In this document: positions 12,609 to 25,304 of the stretch, piece by piece | How positions within the stretch are numbered: the stretch's first letter is position 1 | Layout: every line of letters begins with the position of its first letter | Origin: Orthonyx spaldingii | Lineage: Eukaryota > Chordata > Aves > Passeriformes > Orthonychidae | Direction of reading: 5' to 3' | Assembly (NCBI GenBank): GCA_013397795.1 | Contig: VZTJ01003250.1 | Location: 686,783 to 750,782 of the forward strand | DNA length: 64,000 nt | Program-made: the position numbers and the translations under genes | The notes under the pieces: generated by a model | Database searches by the model: none | Told to the model about the DNA's origin: nothing | Seen by the model: only the letters and a program-made list of their open reading frames with translations

Positions 12609-13828
12609 TTTTTTTAACATGTTGGCATGTGGTTAGGCTCCTTTTACTCTAATGAAGTACTAAAAGACAGTGGAGGAGAGGATATGATTTTCCAAAGCCA
12701 CAACAGCTATCCACATTAAATACAGAGCATTGCAGGACTGTAGTTGTTGCTTTATTAAAAATTACAGGAAAGAAAACATTTCAAGTTCACCCAAATAATT
12801 GATATATTCTCAGCTGGACTGAAGCAGACATTTCACTTTGACTTTTACAGCAGACATGTTGAAACTTAGTAAAACTTTGTTCTCTGTCCAAAACTGCCCC
12901 CAACAGCCAACAAAAAATTCCTCAACAAATACTCTGGAGTGACAAAGATTATTTTTAAATAAAGGAATGAAAAGTACTATAAGAAATCAAAGAAACAGGT
13001 CATTTTGATATCCAATAACTAAAAGGAATGTTTTGGCAGAAATGAACTTATCTCCACCGGAGTCTGATGAAGCTTTTCAGATTTTTAGTACTTGCTTATC
13101 TCTGTTAATACACTCAAGCATGCATATTGCATATATCTTCTGAGAGTTCTGCTTTAATGGCTGAGCTTTAATGACTCAGCTGACAGGATATGTTAAAAGG
13201 CACCAAAAAATCAGTAGCAAGTTTGATCCCCATGAAGAATGCTATCCACTTTTAGACTCCAAAAAGTGCAAGACTGATCCATGTATTAAAACAACCTAAA
13301 TTAAGACTTTTAAGAACAAAAAATACAGAAAGCACTGTTAAAATGGGTATTTTTGTAATACATTTATAACTTGGCAAAAAACCAACCACTCTTCACTTTT
13401 GCTACACTGACTGAAGTTCATTGCAAAATAGTTTTTTGCTCTCACTAAACAGTTTGGAAAACTGAAAGTTTAGGAGTTTATTACTCTCCTGGCCAAAATT
13501 TTTGATTTGTTAGTCTGATTTAATCAATTATTAGAAACATTTTTTGAGTGCTATTACTCTCTTTAAGCTTAAAGAGCTTTCTCCCAGCTGTTTAACCACT
13601 GAGGTACCTTGAGAAAACCAAAGCATTTGCTCATATTTAGCCTACTTGCTCTTAGATACATTAGGACAAATGCAACATGATATACTGCAGACTGCCACTT
13701 CTTTTTCTTCTACTGAAAGTGGCTGATCACACAAAGTACTTAATTTGGAGGGTAATATTTTAGTTGCTTTAAGGAGGAAAGTATAAGATTGTTTAGTATC
13801 TTCTAAACCATGTACATTTTAACAACGG

Positions 13829-14186
13829 TCACACCCTGTGCCTGAGAGCATTGTCCAAACACTTCCTGAACTCTGCTGGTGCTGTGACCACTTCCCTGGG
13901 GAGCCTGTGCCAGTGCCCAACCACCCTCCAGGGGAAGAATCTTTTCCTGATATCCAACTTAAACCTTCCCTGACACAACTTCAGTCCATTCCCTTGGGTC
14001 CTGTCACTGGTCACCACCAGAGAGAAGAGATCAGTGCCTGTCCCTCCTCTCCCACTCATGAGGAAGTTGCAGGCTGCGATGAGGTCTCCCCTCAGTCTCA
14101 TCTTCTTCAGGCAGAACAGATCAAGTGATCTCAGCTGCTCCTCATACGGCTTCCTCTCTAGACCTTTCACCCTCAGCAGCATTAGC
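13829..14186 (-). mobile_element. CR1 LINE internal fragment, ORF2 C-terminus open
   Basis: A minus-strand open frame from about 14180 down to 13829 reads like the CR1 ORF2 C-terminus: KKMRLRGDLIAACNFL, TSDRTQGNGLKLCQGRFKLD, then LPREVVTAPAEF near the end. On the + strand the block CACCACCAGAGAGAAGAGAT is typical. The 3' terminal part of CR1 is absent, so this is an internal piece cut at both ends. A T-run and (GTT)n tract lies close on its right. It belongs to a different subfamily from the 10213 copy, judged by sequence. Confidence 0.93.
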
Positions 14187-14199
14187 TTAGAGAAGCCAA

Positions 14200-14238
14200 T
14201 TTTTTTTTTGTTGTTGTTGTTGTTGTTTTTTGTTTTTG
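14200..14238. repeat. Poly-T and (GTT)n simple repeat
   Basis: A run of T followed by repeated GTT units and a T-rich end, located just right of the CR1 fragment at 13829-14186. On the minus strand it reads (AAC)n and A-run. It may represent a decayed tail of another retroposed sequence, which cannot be decided here. Confidence 0.9.
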
Positions 14239-17200
14239 GCCATTTTACCATTACATTTGTGTTTTGAAACTACACTGGATAGCTCCAGTTGGACAGTGAA
14301 GATCCACCATTTTTTTCTGAGCTACAGAATACACCCATGTTTTTTATACTCAGGTTTCATCATATTTGATGTGTTTTTCATAGAACAGGATTATTAATTT
14401 CCAGGATCTGGGAAGTTTCAAACTACTTCAATTTATTTAGAATGCAGTATATTAATTTCTAGTAACCACAATGTCACTAAACCTAAACATTTTGTCTGTT
14501 CTGCATTTTACTTGCTAACAATAAAATAATCACTTTCAATTATAATAAATTAAATTCAAATTGACTTTGTAATCTACAGTGAGACTGAAATAAGTGCTAA
14601 GACTAAACATCTACAGAGCATGTAATTAAATTTTAGGAAACAATGTTTTTAGAAAACTATGTTTGCTTTGAACAACTCAACTGATTCAAAAGGATTCTAC
14701 TTTGAAGTCATCTGGTTATATCAAAGGGTTAACATAAGCAGGAAAATAAATTTTTGACATAGAACTAGATAACATGAGACTTGGTAATAAAAAATGCAAG
14801 TCTTTCTTCTGCTGTTTCTCTTCCAGAGTAATGAAACTTTTATGTTCGGTATTAAGTTGTGTCTTGATTTGTTCCATTACTGCTGTCAGGCTACTCTTCC
14901 ATCCCCAGATGTTGGAATATTGCTCTAAGATAACTGATTTTACTAGTGGGACCATAACAAGAACATTTTGCTTACACAGATATGGATATGGTAGTCTGCC
15001 ATGAAATACCCAGGCTAGAGCTAGGGCATGGAGCTGAAGTGCGCAGACTAAGGGCAAGTGAAGACCAGACTGATAATACTGCTACTTCTCAAAGCTGTTT
15101 TAAGAAATCAGGAGCACATAAACAGGAATTCCTCCCTACCTCCCCATTTCTTTTTTTCTTTCCAGGAAACATTAGTGTTCTCTGTCCTGTTTACAAACTC
15201 ACTTTTTCAAAAGAGAAACCATACAGTACATTTTCTAGTTCAATTTCATGAGTCTGAGTCTTACTTTACTTTCTTTACTTTCTTAACATAGGAAGGAGAT
15301 AAGAACGTTGCTAGTAAAGAAAAAGACCTATGCCCCAAACCAACTTTTTATGAAGTTTGGCTTCTGTAGAAATTCTCATTCCAGATATTTAGACGGTAAT
15401 GAGAGGCAGTAATTGTTCGGATTGGAGCTTTTACACTTCTTTTTAAGTAGAAGAAGCAGCAGATATTATTTTAGCTGATGGTCCTCCTTATTGCTAACAG
15501 TGCACTTTAGTACATGGTATATAAATGTGGTCACACACCCTCATGTGCTAATCAAGTCCCTCATACCTAACTCGGCCTCTTGATGTGGGGTCCTATGGAA
15601 ACGTGTGTCTGCCTGATGTTTACAACACAAAGTAGCATGCATGGAGTCAAAGGGCAGTAATAGGTGCTGTGTTCCAGCTGCTCAGAAACTTGTTGTCAGG
15701 ATTTACAAAACTAAACCACAGTGGGCAAAAATTAGTTGCTACTATTTAATAGAAACATTCCCAGGTAAAAGTGGTATGGAAAAACCTTTTGTGGCCTACT
15801 GCTTTTATCTCCTCTTGTTGACATACTATTTGTAAATACTCTACTAGACAATACTCACAACGTTATTTAATTTTTTTTATATCTAGGTTATGATACTCCA
15901 AGTGTTAGATCACAGTTTGCCACTGCTGTAATTTGTTTCAGCCATTCCTGGAACTTGAAAGAACCCAATGCAGATCCATAGTGACTACAGTCCCCAGATG
16001 CCTGCAGCTCACCTCAGTATGACACTGAGATCTTCTTGTTGCCTACACAGAAATTGTGTAATTCTGCATTTACCATGATCACAGTAGTTTGTTACCTGCC
16101 TGCCGCTTTCTCACAGCAAGAGCTGCAACTATTCCAATCACTCTGTAAATTCGGGATTAGCTTAGCTCTCTGGTGAGATGATCACACTTGTAACTGACAA
16201 AATATATCACTTATACGCCCCAAATTCCAATATAGAAGGAAAACCTTGAATCCAGATTGCAAGATGTGGAATCATGGGAACTTTTCTCCTTGTAAAGATG
16301 TGAATTAGTTTTCAAAACTCAGGTGGTTAGGGTCCAATACGAATAACAGATAATAGGTAAACCCATAGGAGCAGGTTAACTGCATACTTTCTAACAAGAA
16401 CCCCTATTGTAAACATTTCTCAGTTAATGATTTAGAATAAAAAAAAACCAACTAGCACTCAAAGTAACTATAAATTACATCTTGAAATCTAGGTAAATGG
16501 AACAGATACAAGCAAAATCTTAGAACTGAACAGATAAAGTAATAACAGTTAGAAAAACATTGTTCCAGGGCAAAATTACTCAACCTTTATCCTCAAAACA
16601 AAGCACAATTATAAACACCACACTTTGAATTATAAAGCGTTTAAAGCCTGTTAGTCAGCTAAATGGGAGAAAAAATCTGCACCAAAGCTTTAAGGGACAC
16701 TTTGGGACAATAACATCCTCATTAAAAAATAAGGATACATCAAAACGCTTCAGTTAAAAGGTTAAGTGTTAGTCTCTGTGTAGTTGATAAATGTTTGGCT
16801 AATCTAATCAGTGGCTCTAAGAGGCAATGCCATCAGCTAGTTGCCCTGACCCGTACTTCTTACGTTTTTACAAAAGTCAGATTTAAGAAAGATGTCAACT
16901 TCAGGCCTTTGACCTAGCTAGGACCTTGTTCGTGCCAGCCTTGTGTTCTGCTAAACAGACTGAGAACTTTCAGTTCAAATCAGGAACATGTGCACTTCAC
17001 TAATACAACACATGACTTGGAAATTAAAATGCAACGTGATCAAGTGCTTTAGGATATTTTAACAGTTAAGAATGCAGCTAGAGAAAAAAAAAGCTTGTAT
17101 CTGTGTTTTGATTTGGGCAGGGGGGAAAGGACAAATTAAATTGCATTGGTTTTCTTAAAAAAAGTGGGGAAACAAAAATTCAGTTCATTAGTTCATGCAT

Positions 17201-17787
17201 GACTGACCTAGAGGAAATAAGGAGGTTGTATGTGTCTTTATGACATGTGTCACTTATTAGGTAAGTAGGTTTTACTACTTCCAATTGAACTAAGTTAAAA
17301 CTAATTAAATGGTAGTTACATTACAATCTAAATACAATAAACCCAAATAAAAATAGCAAATGACATTTTAGTTATCAATATTGTTCCCAAGTGCAGTTGA
17401 TTATTTCCACTAGTATGTGTATTGATTATTTCCAAGTATTAGAGTAACAAGCTTCGCCAGCTGCTGGAATGGCAGTTTAATGCTACATACACTAACTAGG
17501 ACAGACTTTTCACATATGCCATATTTAATCAGATTAATTTATTTCATTCCATCTTCTACTGATACTTACATGTGTCTCCAGACATTACATATGAATCTGT
17601 ATAAAACTTAATCCATCCACCCTTTCTGACTATTATGGAATGATAGTACAGTAAAATTGACAGGAAGACCCAGTGATCCAGTTTCTAATTACTACCAGCA
17701 TTTCAGGTCAGTGCTGAGATTTTACACTTGATAATATAAGAAAGATACTTGTAGTACCCATGCAGATTTTCACTTACAAAGTGTGAA

Positions 17788-17831
17788 GATTACATATCGC
17801 TATTTCACAGATTATATATCACTATTTTACA
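17788..17831. repeat. 22-bp tandem duplication
   Basis: Two adjacent 22-base units (17788-17809 and 17810-17831) beginning GATTACATATCGC and GATTATATATCAC and differing at four positions or fewer. Function unknown. Confidence 0.85.
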
Positions 17832-19673
17832 ATGATGTACTATCAATAAATGTATTTACACACATACATATATTTCTTCCATTTCAACTATCTACAAAAT
17901 AACTGGCTAACTACATTTTTGGCACACATATGCTTATACCTTGCATTCCTGAGTTTTATACCTCCATGGAAACTTGAGTAGGAAATAAGGTGTTCAACTT
18001 GGATTAGCCAAAGATGACAATGCTGGGTTAAAGAAACTAAACAGATAAAATAAACAGTTACACTCACTCCATTAAAAAAAGACTATCTCTTTTTGATACT
18101 CAAGCATAGAACACACTAACTTATGGATCTTTCTCTTCTACTGGAGGACTAACCAGAAAAAGTGACTTTTGTTGTTTTTTCCTTCTATCTGGAAGATGCT
18201 TCTCCTGATTTTAGAGTACCAGTGTCTATTTAATTCATGGTCAACCTACTTCCTTAGCTTTCAGAGAAAGAAAAGCACATGCTGAGAAAGCAAATTAAAG
18301 TTATTATACTGACTAGATTGGAGGGTTTAGAGTATTATTATGACTACATATTGGGGAAGTGCAGTTTATATAATTTGTATTTCTTTTGCAATTAAAATTG
18401 TTAGCAAAAACATACAGAGTCTTGGTTATATGTAGTTTAATAATATCTAAATATATTTACTTCCTCTCTGTGTAAAACTGTTTATATTTCAACCTATATA
18501 CTGCCCCAGATTTTTCCATCACTTATTTATACCTGCTAATACACAGGCAGTGGCTGCTTCTTTGGAATAAAATAAACAAATACAGTGCAAGAATGCAGAA
18601 TGGGCAGTTAGCATTACACAGTATAAAGGGTTTTAAACATATTTTTTTGGTATGAGGGAACTCTGCGTTTACAAATTGAACATGGTATATCGTACTTCTG
18701 TAAAAACATTTCCTTCTACAATTTAATAAAGAAATGGGACAGAGCAAGACATTTTCTTAATGGCCGTGAACTTAAAAAATCTGATTTAGTAACCGTGAGA
18801 ACTAAAATCCGTTATTATCCACTTTGATTTCATTAATTCAAAGTAATGGGAAGAGTATGGGTGGAAAGAGTTTTATATCTGCAGATGACTTTACACTTAA
18901 GTAAACCCAGAACTATGACATACACATCCCCTAAATCCATGTGCCAATATCTGCTGTAACAGAAATACAATTGATATGCAAAGACCTGTTTCCAGTTTTG
19001 GTCTGAACGACTTTGCATTTCTATTCCCATGATACTCAGTGCAGGAATTGAGATTGCCATTGGCTGCATTGGTTATACTTTAGTCAGATTGAGACAGAAT
19101 TAAAAGAACAGATTTGTACTAGTCCTAACTTTCCATGGAAAACAAGTATTTTCTTTGCTGATTTTATGCTATATTTTTGAATATACTAACATAGACCCAT
19201 GCACCATTATATAATGACAGTATTTATGAAAAGTCTTAAGTACACAGCAATACAGAATCCTGACAAGTATTCAAAGGTCTGATAATGGAAAAAAGTCTCC
19301 ATTATTTCACTCATATTAAATGCAAAACTTTATATATCTATTTAATGCCTTTCAGAATTTAATCAGCATTTTCCCTTTTACTTTCATTGAAGAGTACAAT
19401 TATTTAATTCAAGTTGGTACAAATATTATCTAGTCTAGATAAAACTTTTATAAAGAATAACTTGTCATGACTTTTTTGATCCCGAGATTTTTATATTTAA
19501 CTAAATTAATCCACTGCACAATGAAATATTCTTCTAAGTCCTCAATCAGAACTAAATTGTCCTCATACTTTCTCAAACAGGTGCTTCTTGCCACAAGGCA
19601 CATTTTCTGTCAGTTCTCCTAAGTTCTAATATCTTTTGTGAGAAATGAAATAGGCAATGGCCTTCTAAAAATT

Positions 19674-19697
19674 AAAAAAAAAAAAAAAAAAAAAAAA
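19674..19697. repeat. Poly-A tract (24 A)
   Basis: An uninterrupted run of 24 A. No recognisable retroposed gene lies upstream and no target-site duplication was seen, so this is annotated only as a mononucleotide tract. Confidence 0.95.
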
Positions 19698-20059
19698 TCC
19701 TCTTCCTCTAAAACCAGCAACTAAATGTGATGAAAACACTGAAAATACCTCCTAAATCAAACGTAGTAATGAAATCTCTTATTGAAGGAAAGCTATAAAA
19801 GGTATTATGAGGGATACTTTTTAGCCAGCAATGTTAGAAGATCGAGGTATTGCCACTATATTGACAAAAGTCTCCCAAACTCCTGGTACCATTGAAATAC
19901 AATCCACACTTTTGTAAGACACACTTTCTTTGACCTCCCCTTTCCAACTGATATACCTCTAACAGCTCTTCTTGTTAGTCTTTGTATCCTTTGCAAAGTT
20001 CCAGCTCCTTGCCCTTCCTGACCCTATCCCTACAACATGCTTATCCCTTGCGTTCCCGA

Positions 20060-20760
20060 GTTTTATACTTCATTTTATCCCAGGCTGCACTTTATCCCAC
20101 TCCAATCTTGATGTTCCTGATTAGCTTGCTTGTATTGGTGACCATCACTATTGCATCCCCTCCGGTAGGGCTGTCTAATACCTGGCTCAAGGAGTTATGC
20201 ATTCCAGGAATCTTCTGGATTGCCCACTGCTCACTGTGCTATTTTTCCAGCAGATGTCGGAGTGGTTGAACTCCCCCAGGAGGACAAGAACCTGTGAGTG
20301 TAATGCCTTCTGTAGCTGGGGCAACAAGGGTTCACCAATAGCTTCCCCTTGACTGGGCAGCCTTTAGTAGACACCAACCACAACATTCCCTTTGCTGCCT
20401 TGGTCTTTGATTCTCACCCACAAGCTTTTGACCTGCTTGTGGCTGTTCTTCAGAGTTCTTCACACTCAATCCATCTCTGATTTAGAGGGCAACTTCTCTT
20501 ATGCAGGGGAAGCATCCCATCTGTCTAACCTTGGCATGTAATTCCACAGCTTATCACAGGCAAGCCTGATCTTATCCCCTTCCTCCATCATAAGAGGGGG
20601 ATGCTCTGTCCATGAGCCCCATTAACCAAAAACCCTCTTCTCTCCTAGAGAAAGATGAATCCCATCTGATGCCAGCAAGCCTGGTGCTGTGTGGGCCATC
20701 CCATTATCAAACATCACAAAGTCTTGGCAGTGACACCAGCCATGGACCCATGTGCTAATA
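20060..20760 (-). mobile_element. CR1 LINE 5'-half fragment: ORF1 esterase-like end plus ORF2 endonuclease
   Basis: Reading the minus strand from 20760 downward, broken frames give ISTWVHGWCHCQDF, then APGLLASDGIHLSL, which resemble the esterase-like C-terminal domain of CR1 ORF1. Further down come KSLWVRIK, NVVVGVY and LGEFNHSDICW followed by SRRFLECI and QVLDSPTGGDAI, which match the apurinic-like endonuclease domain at the start of CR1 ORF2 (family form GDFNHPDICW). Several frameshifts and stops show it is dead. This part of CR1 is rarely retained because most copies keep only the 3' end, and here the reverse transcriptase and 3' end are missing. The domain order matches a full-length CR1. 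Borders are approximate. Confidence 0.85.
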
Positions 20761-22229
20761 GATGCTTTAGCATATGTTGATAATTTCTTTAGTTATGTTG
20801 AAGAAACTTCTTAGAAAATAATTTGGCAGAATACTTGGCAAAATTAGATAAACATGTGTAGGACAGGCAACCAGAATAACAGAGACTCAGGTGTGGACAT
20901 ACTATGTTTAAACGATCACCTCATATGGGTGAGGTGGTTTTTTTGTTTGTTTTGTGGAGAGGGGAAATACATTTATAACCTCTGAATCAATGACCCATCT
21001 TGCAGAATGACAAGCTCCTTCAATTTACCAGCATATTTCCTCAGCAAAATCACTACAGAACAAGAAATGTTCAGATACTGGGATTCAAATGCCAAATTCC
21101 TGGCCGGCCTAAATTAAGTTTCCTCCAAATCAAAGTGATGAAACTCGAAGAGCAAGAGCGTAACTCTGGAAAAAATGAGGACAGGGTGATGAATACGGAT
21201 GGGGAAGCATGACTTGTGTCAATAAAGCACTCATACTTTTAAAATATGGCACAGAAAGGTTCTATTAGAAGACCTTTATGCAAGAGAAAAAACAAAGAGC
21301 TCTGCACTAGCTTTAAAATCTCCACAAAACAGGACATTTGGTAAAATGAAGAAATCAGAATCTAAGAAAAACAGTAAAATGAATATATTCAATCCTATTT
21401 ACTAACAAAACAATCCCTGCCAAAAAGGACAAGTTGGTACTTCTCACTAAATCTGTGCTCAATCCATAAACACATTTAAAGAATTCAGGAGCCTGCATCA
21501 GGAATTCAGAAGGCACAGTGCAGTACTGAATCAATGCTTTAATCATACTTTGACTTTGTATCTCAATGCAAATAAACATGTAAGAACCACTGATATGAAA
21601 AAAACCCCCAACCAACAACACCAACCCAACAGACTCCTGAAGCCATAGATAAAAAGACTTCCTATCAGTGGGATACCGAACTGGTATTTAATTCTGAAAG
21701 GCTGCGATTTTTTAAAAAATACTTTAGAAAATTGCCTTCGGCTGAGCAGTCAAAAAAAGAAATTCCCCAATGCTTTTGTTTCATCCGTAACAGTGTCTCA
21801 ATAGATGCCAAAACTGTAGAACCAGAATACGTTTCAAGAACAAGCATCAGGAAATGAACCTTGAGAAATTTTAGCTGTACAGCAGCGAGCAAGGATAGGA
21901 ACAGAGGCTTATGTTTTATTGGTTGTGTCCATGAGAAATAAAGGACTTTACTCATCCATAAAAAGGATGCAGGCCAAAATCATAAAGAACATGTTAACAC
22001 CGCTAGCTTGTAATTGATGCAATCACAGTATTACTAAATTTTTGTTTACTTTTCAACAGATTGGTGTCTGCAGATCATGCTGTCTTACACTGCCGTTCCT
22101 CTGTAACCTTAACCATTATTCCTACTGTGTAAAGTGAAGCACAAATTTAAGGTGACAAAGCACCAGTTGGCTGATGTGAAGTATGCTACGAAAGCAGAAA
22201 CCTCTGAAAGCTTCACAGCCATTATGAAA

Positions 22230-24290
22230 TAACTGACCTATATGAAACTGCTACCATGGTTCACAAATTTATTGTCAGGTTCCAGCCTCTAGCTGTTCTC
22301 TGATTGTTCTAAATACTTGACAAACTGAAGCCTTTTCACTTTCCGTTGAAATTGCCTCATCTCGCTGTCAGAGCGCCATGGGGGACTCCATTACTTTTCT
22401 GACTTCTTTCCCCTACTGACAAGTCATTTAGCTGGCTTCTTGTTGTGAAGGCTGTCCATGTCAAATTAGCCAGGGCCCCTATTGTCCTTATTACCACTCG
22501 AAAAGCCATCATGAGTAATGCTACGGGGTCCCTCAGTTGTCATCATTTGTCAGAAAGAAAGGGAGTGTGGTTACATATAGCTGACAGGTAATTTCAGTGT
22601 CTACAATTACCCCAATTAGTCTTGTCATAAACAATTCGATAAATGCACACCAATACAAACAGATAAACACACCAAGGTTTCTCACTATTAATGTCATGTA
22701 ATGGATAAATCAGTGATATAACGCTATATTTTATTTATTTCTTTAAACTATCCTCAGCTGCAAGCTGGCAGTTGCTACCTGGTCAGCACAAATTGTACTA
22801 TCTACTTTCATTAGCTCATCACCACAGAAGAATATGAAAGGCTGTGACAAAATTCATTTAGAGAGAGCGCAAAGGAGCAGATAGCCTAAAGCAGGTGTTA
22901 TAACAAAGATAAAACAAAGGTTTTCTTTTGTCAGTTCAGTGCCACAACGAGCTTCAAAAGAGACTGTTTTGTCCTTAAAAACAAACATAAACCAGGAGAC
23001 CAACAGAATGAGAAAGCAGTGAATTACAATCCTTGCTTCCCACCATTTCCCAAGTCAATCAGCAGGTGGGTCTTCTAACAATATATGCATCAAAGCCTCA
23101 TTTGCTGAAGTGGTCATAGTATTAACCAAATTATTTCTGCATATTTTTCTAATTTTTAAAAAATATACATCTTGAAATGCCATATGGCTCCTGGAAGATC
23201 TCATAATTATTCCACATAATATACAACATAATCCCTGATGTTCCTACACCGAATTATCTGAGAACAGGTTTAGTAATTCCAACTCCCTGGACAGTCTGTA
23301 GCACTGTGCTAAAGTCTTTTGGGGCACAAAATATTGATGATGTTGACTGCTCTTCTAAAATGCCAGGTAGACCTGTTACAAACACAAGACTGAAAAAGGC
23401 AGCTTTAATAACATTTACAGTAAGCACTGAATTACACATTGCTAAGCTTATCCTTGTGAACCACCTAAATAAAAATCTTGACATCTCTAGAGTCCACAGC
23501 ACCCTGTCTGTTTGCTGACCGCAGGCTGAAGTGATGGCTGGAAAACTGAACACAGACATGTTGTTGTAGGAAATTGCTTTTGGCAACTATTTGTTCAAAC
23601 TCAAGATTTTTTTTAAACCAACATTAAGAACCCACCAGAAAACAGGACAGGTCTCCCTAATGAGTAATCTATTTTAGCACAGTCTTGTCGAGGCATGACA
23701 GTTTACTGAGAGGCTTGAAAAACTCGTAATTACCAGTGTTACAGGGCAATTAATGTATATTACACTGCACTACTCATGGCAGCAACTGTCATTTTCTCAA
23801 TAAAAATGAGTACTCTTCAGCTAAAGGTGACATTAATTGGGACTTTAATGACTATGCAGAGGAGCTGAAGCCAAATATGAACAAAACAGCGATTCAATGA
23901 GCGACTTCAGAAACGAGAAAATTGTACTAAAATGAGATTAATTGCTGTTTAGAAAAAGGAAAGAACCTAAAAAGCTATTAAATTGCAGGGTTTGGGTGCC
24001 CGGGTGATGGTTGTGATGTTAATCTTGCATTCTCACAGCAGGCAAATATTCACTAAATTCAGAGCCTTTTGACAGCAGGAAAAATCATGTATGCTTAACT
24101 TCAATCCATCAAAAATATATTTCAGCTTTTATCAGTGTTCTAAATACTTCTGCAATTTCAAAAATTACTGCTCCATTCCTTGGCTGTCATCATGCAAATG
24201 CGAACACTGTCAATATTGCTATGAAAAATTCCCTGGCTTCAAAAGGCCTGCTTCGGTGATAAAGAAAGAAAAACGTGAAGATTAGAATTG
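22230..24290. promoter_or_regulatory. Candidate conserved enhancer block rich in TGACA and TAATTA sites
   Basis: About 2 kb free of repeats and visibly different from the flanking intron. By eye I count about 18 TGACA/TGTCA cores (about 4 expected by chance counting both strands), nine of them between 22273 and 22627. TGACA is the core of MEIS, PREP and TGIF (TALE homeodomain) sites. Homeodomain cores lie at 23727 (TAATTA), 23833 (TTAATTG) and 23938 (TTAATTG), and an exact octamer ATGCAAAT lies at 24192-24199. Two sites join TGACA directly to TAAT (22582-22593 and 23828-23839). CDIN1 neighbours MEIS2 in other amniotes, so a MEIS2 enhancer is plausible. Conservation itself could not be checked; the block is called from motif density and texture. 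Confidence 0.45.
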
Positions 24291-24429
24291 CAAAACACAC
24301 ACTATTAATATAACAGAAAGCAACAATAAGAATTTAATGTTTAAGTTGTGAAAACTGCTAAAATAGAAAATGATGGGGTATTGTTTTAGTGTGTGTGGGA
24401 AAAAAAATAAATCAAAGAACGCCCTTACT

Positions 24430-24700
24430 CTCTCATAAAATCTTTAAAGCTTACAACTTTATAGATAATCACTCATTGCAAATAATTAGGACATAATTTT
24501 GCAGCTTGACTTCAGGTGATATAATTATTAAAACTGCTCTGCAGTTTCTAAAAGCCTTTATCTGTGCTACTTAATTCTTTAAAGCAATTATATAATTGCT
24601 TTTCTTTATAGCCTTTTTAACTGTCATGATGACTGTATACATAAAACATTGCACTTAAACTCTGACATATAAGAGGGATAAACATAGCTCTGATTCACTA
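24430..24700. promoter_or_regulatory. Candidate regulatory element with palindromic homeodomain site
   Basis: A low-repeat stretch holding a perfect 22-bp inverted repeat at 24581-24602 (half-site AAAGCAATTAT), which places two CAATTA homeodomain sites head to head, and TGACA-type cores near 24619 and 24663. It continues the block that starts at 22230. Regulatory role is inferred from motifs only. Confidence 0.35.
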
Positions 24701-25304
24701 TTCACTTTGAAGTTATATCTCCTGTAACTTCAGATTTTAAAACAGAAAATCAGTTTATCCTGTCAGGTTAAAAATTGCATATGGAGCATTCACATTTCTT
24801 AAGAAGTAAAACCCCTCTTCCATCCAAACCTGCAATAGTTGCACCCTGAAAGCGATAAAAAGAGAACTTTTAGTTTCAGTTTCTTAAAATTTCCTGTTCC
24901 ATAATAGATTCTGTTCATTCTCCATCTTCACAATAAAACATCTGTATCATCCACATTTAAAAAAAACCCTAGATGCATTAAAACATGCATCCCCAAGTGC
25001 TGCATCCAACTAGGTAATATAATATATAGATTTCAAAGACAATTGATAACATTACATCTATTAAAACTTCTGAAATATTCATTCAGAAATTCCACTATAT
25101 GTATATAAATGTCTTAAGTACAAAAATCATGGGCAAGCAAGGCAGGCACTTAAGTTAGGCACTTAAAACAATCACTGTGTGCTGAACAGGGTACACAAAT
25201 TGTCATAACAGTAATTTACCTACTTTGCATACAGCACTTTAGTGATTAGTCATCTCTTTATTACATAGTTCTTACTTAAAGTATCTGAAAAATACATGAC
25301 AAAG

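Larger units (their letters stand above)
14239..20059. other. Unique intron sequence, no gene seen
   Basis: Non-repetitive AT-rich sequence apart from the tandem duplication at 17788 and the poly-A tract at 19674. Short open frames on both strands (for example near 14.7-15.3 kb) overlap each other and resemble nothing. A slightly more GC-rich patch near 16760-16990 could be a conserved element, unproven. Confidence 0.55.

Noticed and set aside
13829..14251. 140-codon minus-strand open frame
   Set aside because: It is the CR1 ORF2 C-terminus plus a translated AAC/poly-A repeat at its start, not a host gene; it is described under the CR1 entry.
19674..19697. Poly-A run considered as the tail of a processed pseudogene
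   Set aside because: Upstream sequence has no coding character and no target-site duplication was found.
19982..20269. 95-codon + strand open frame
   Set aside because: It is the opposite strand of the CR1 ORF2 endonuclease remnant for much of its length and has no similarity of its own.
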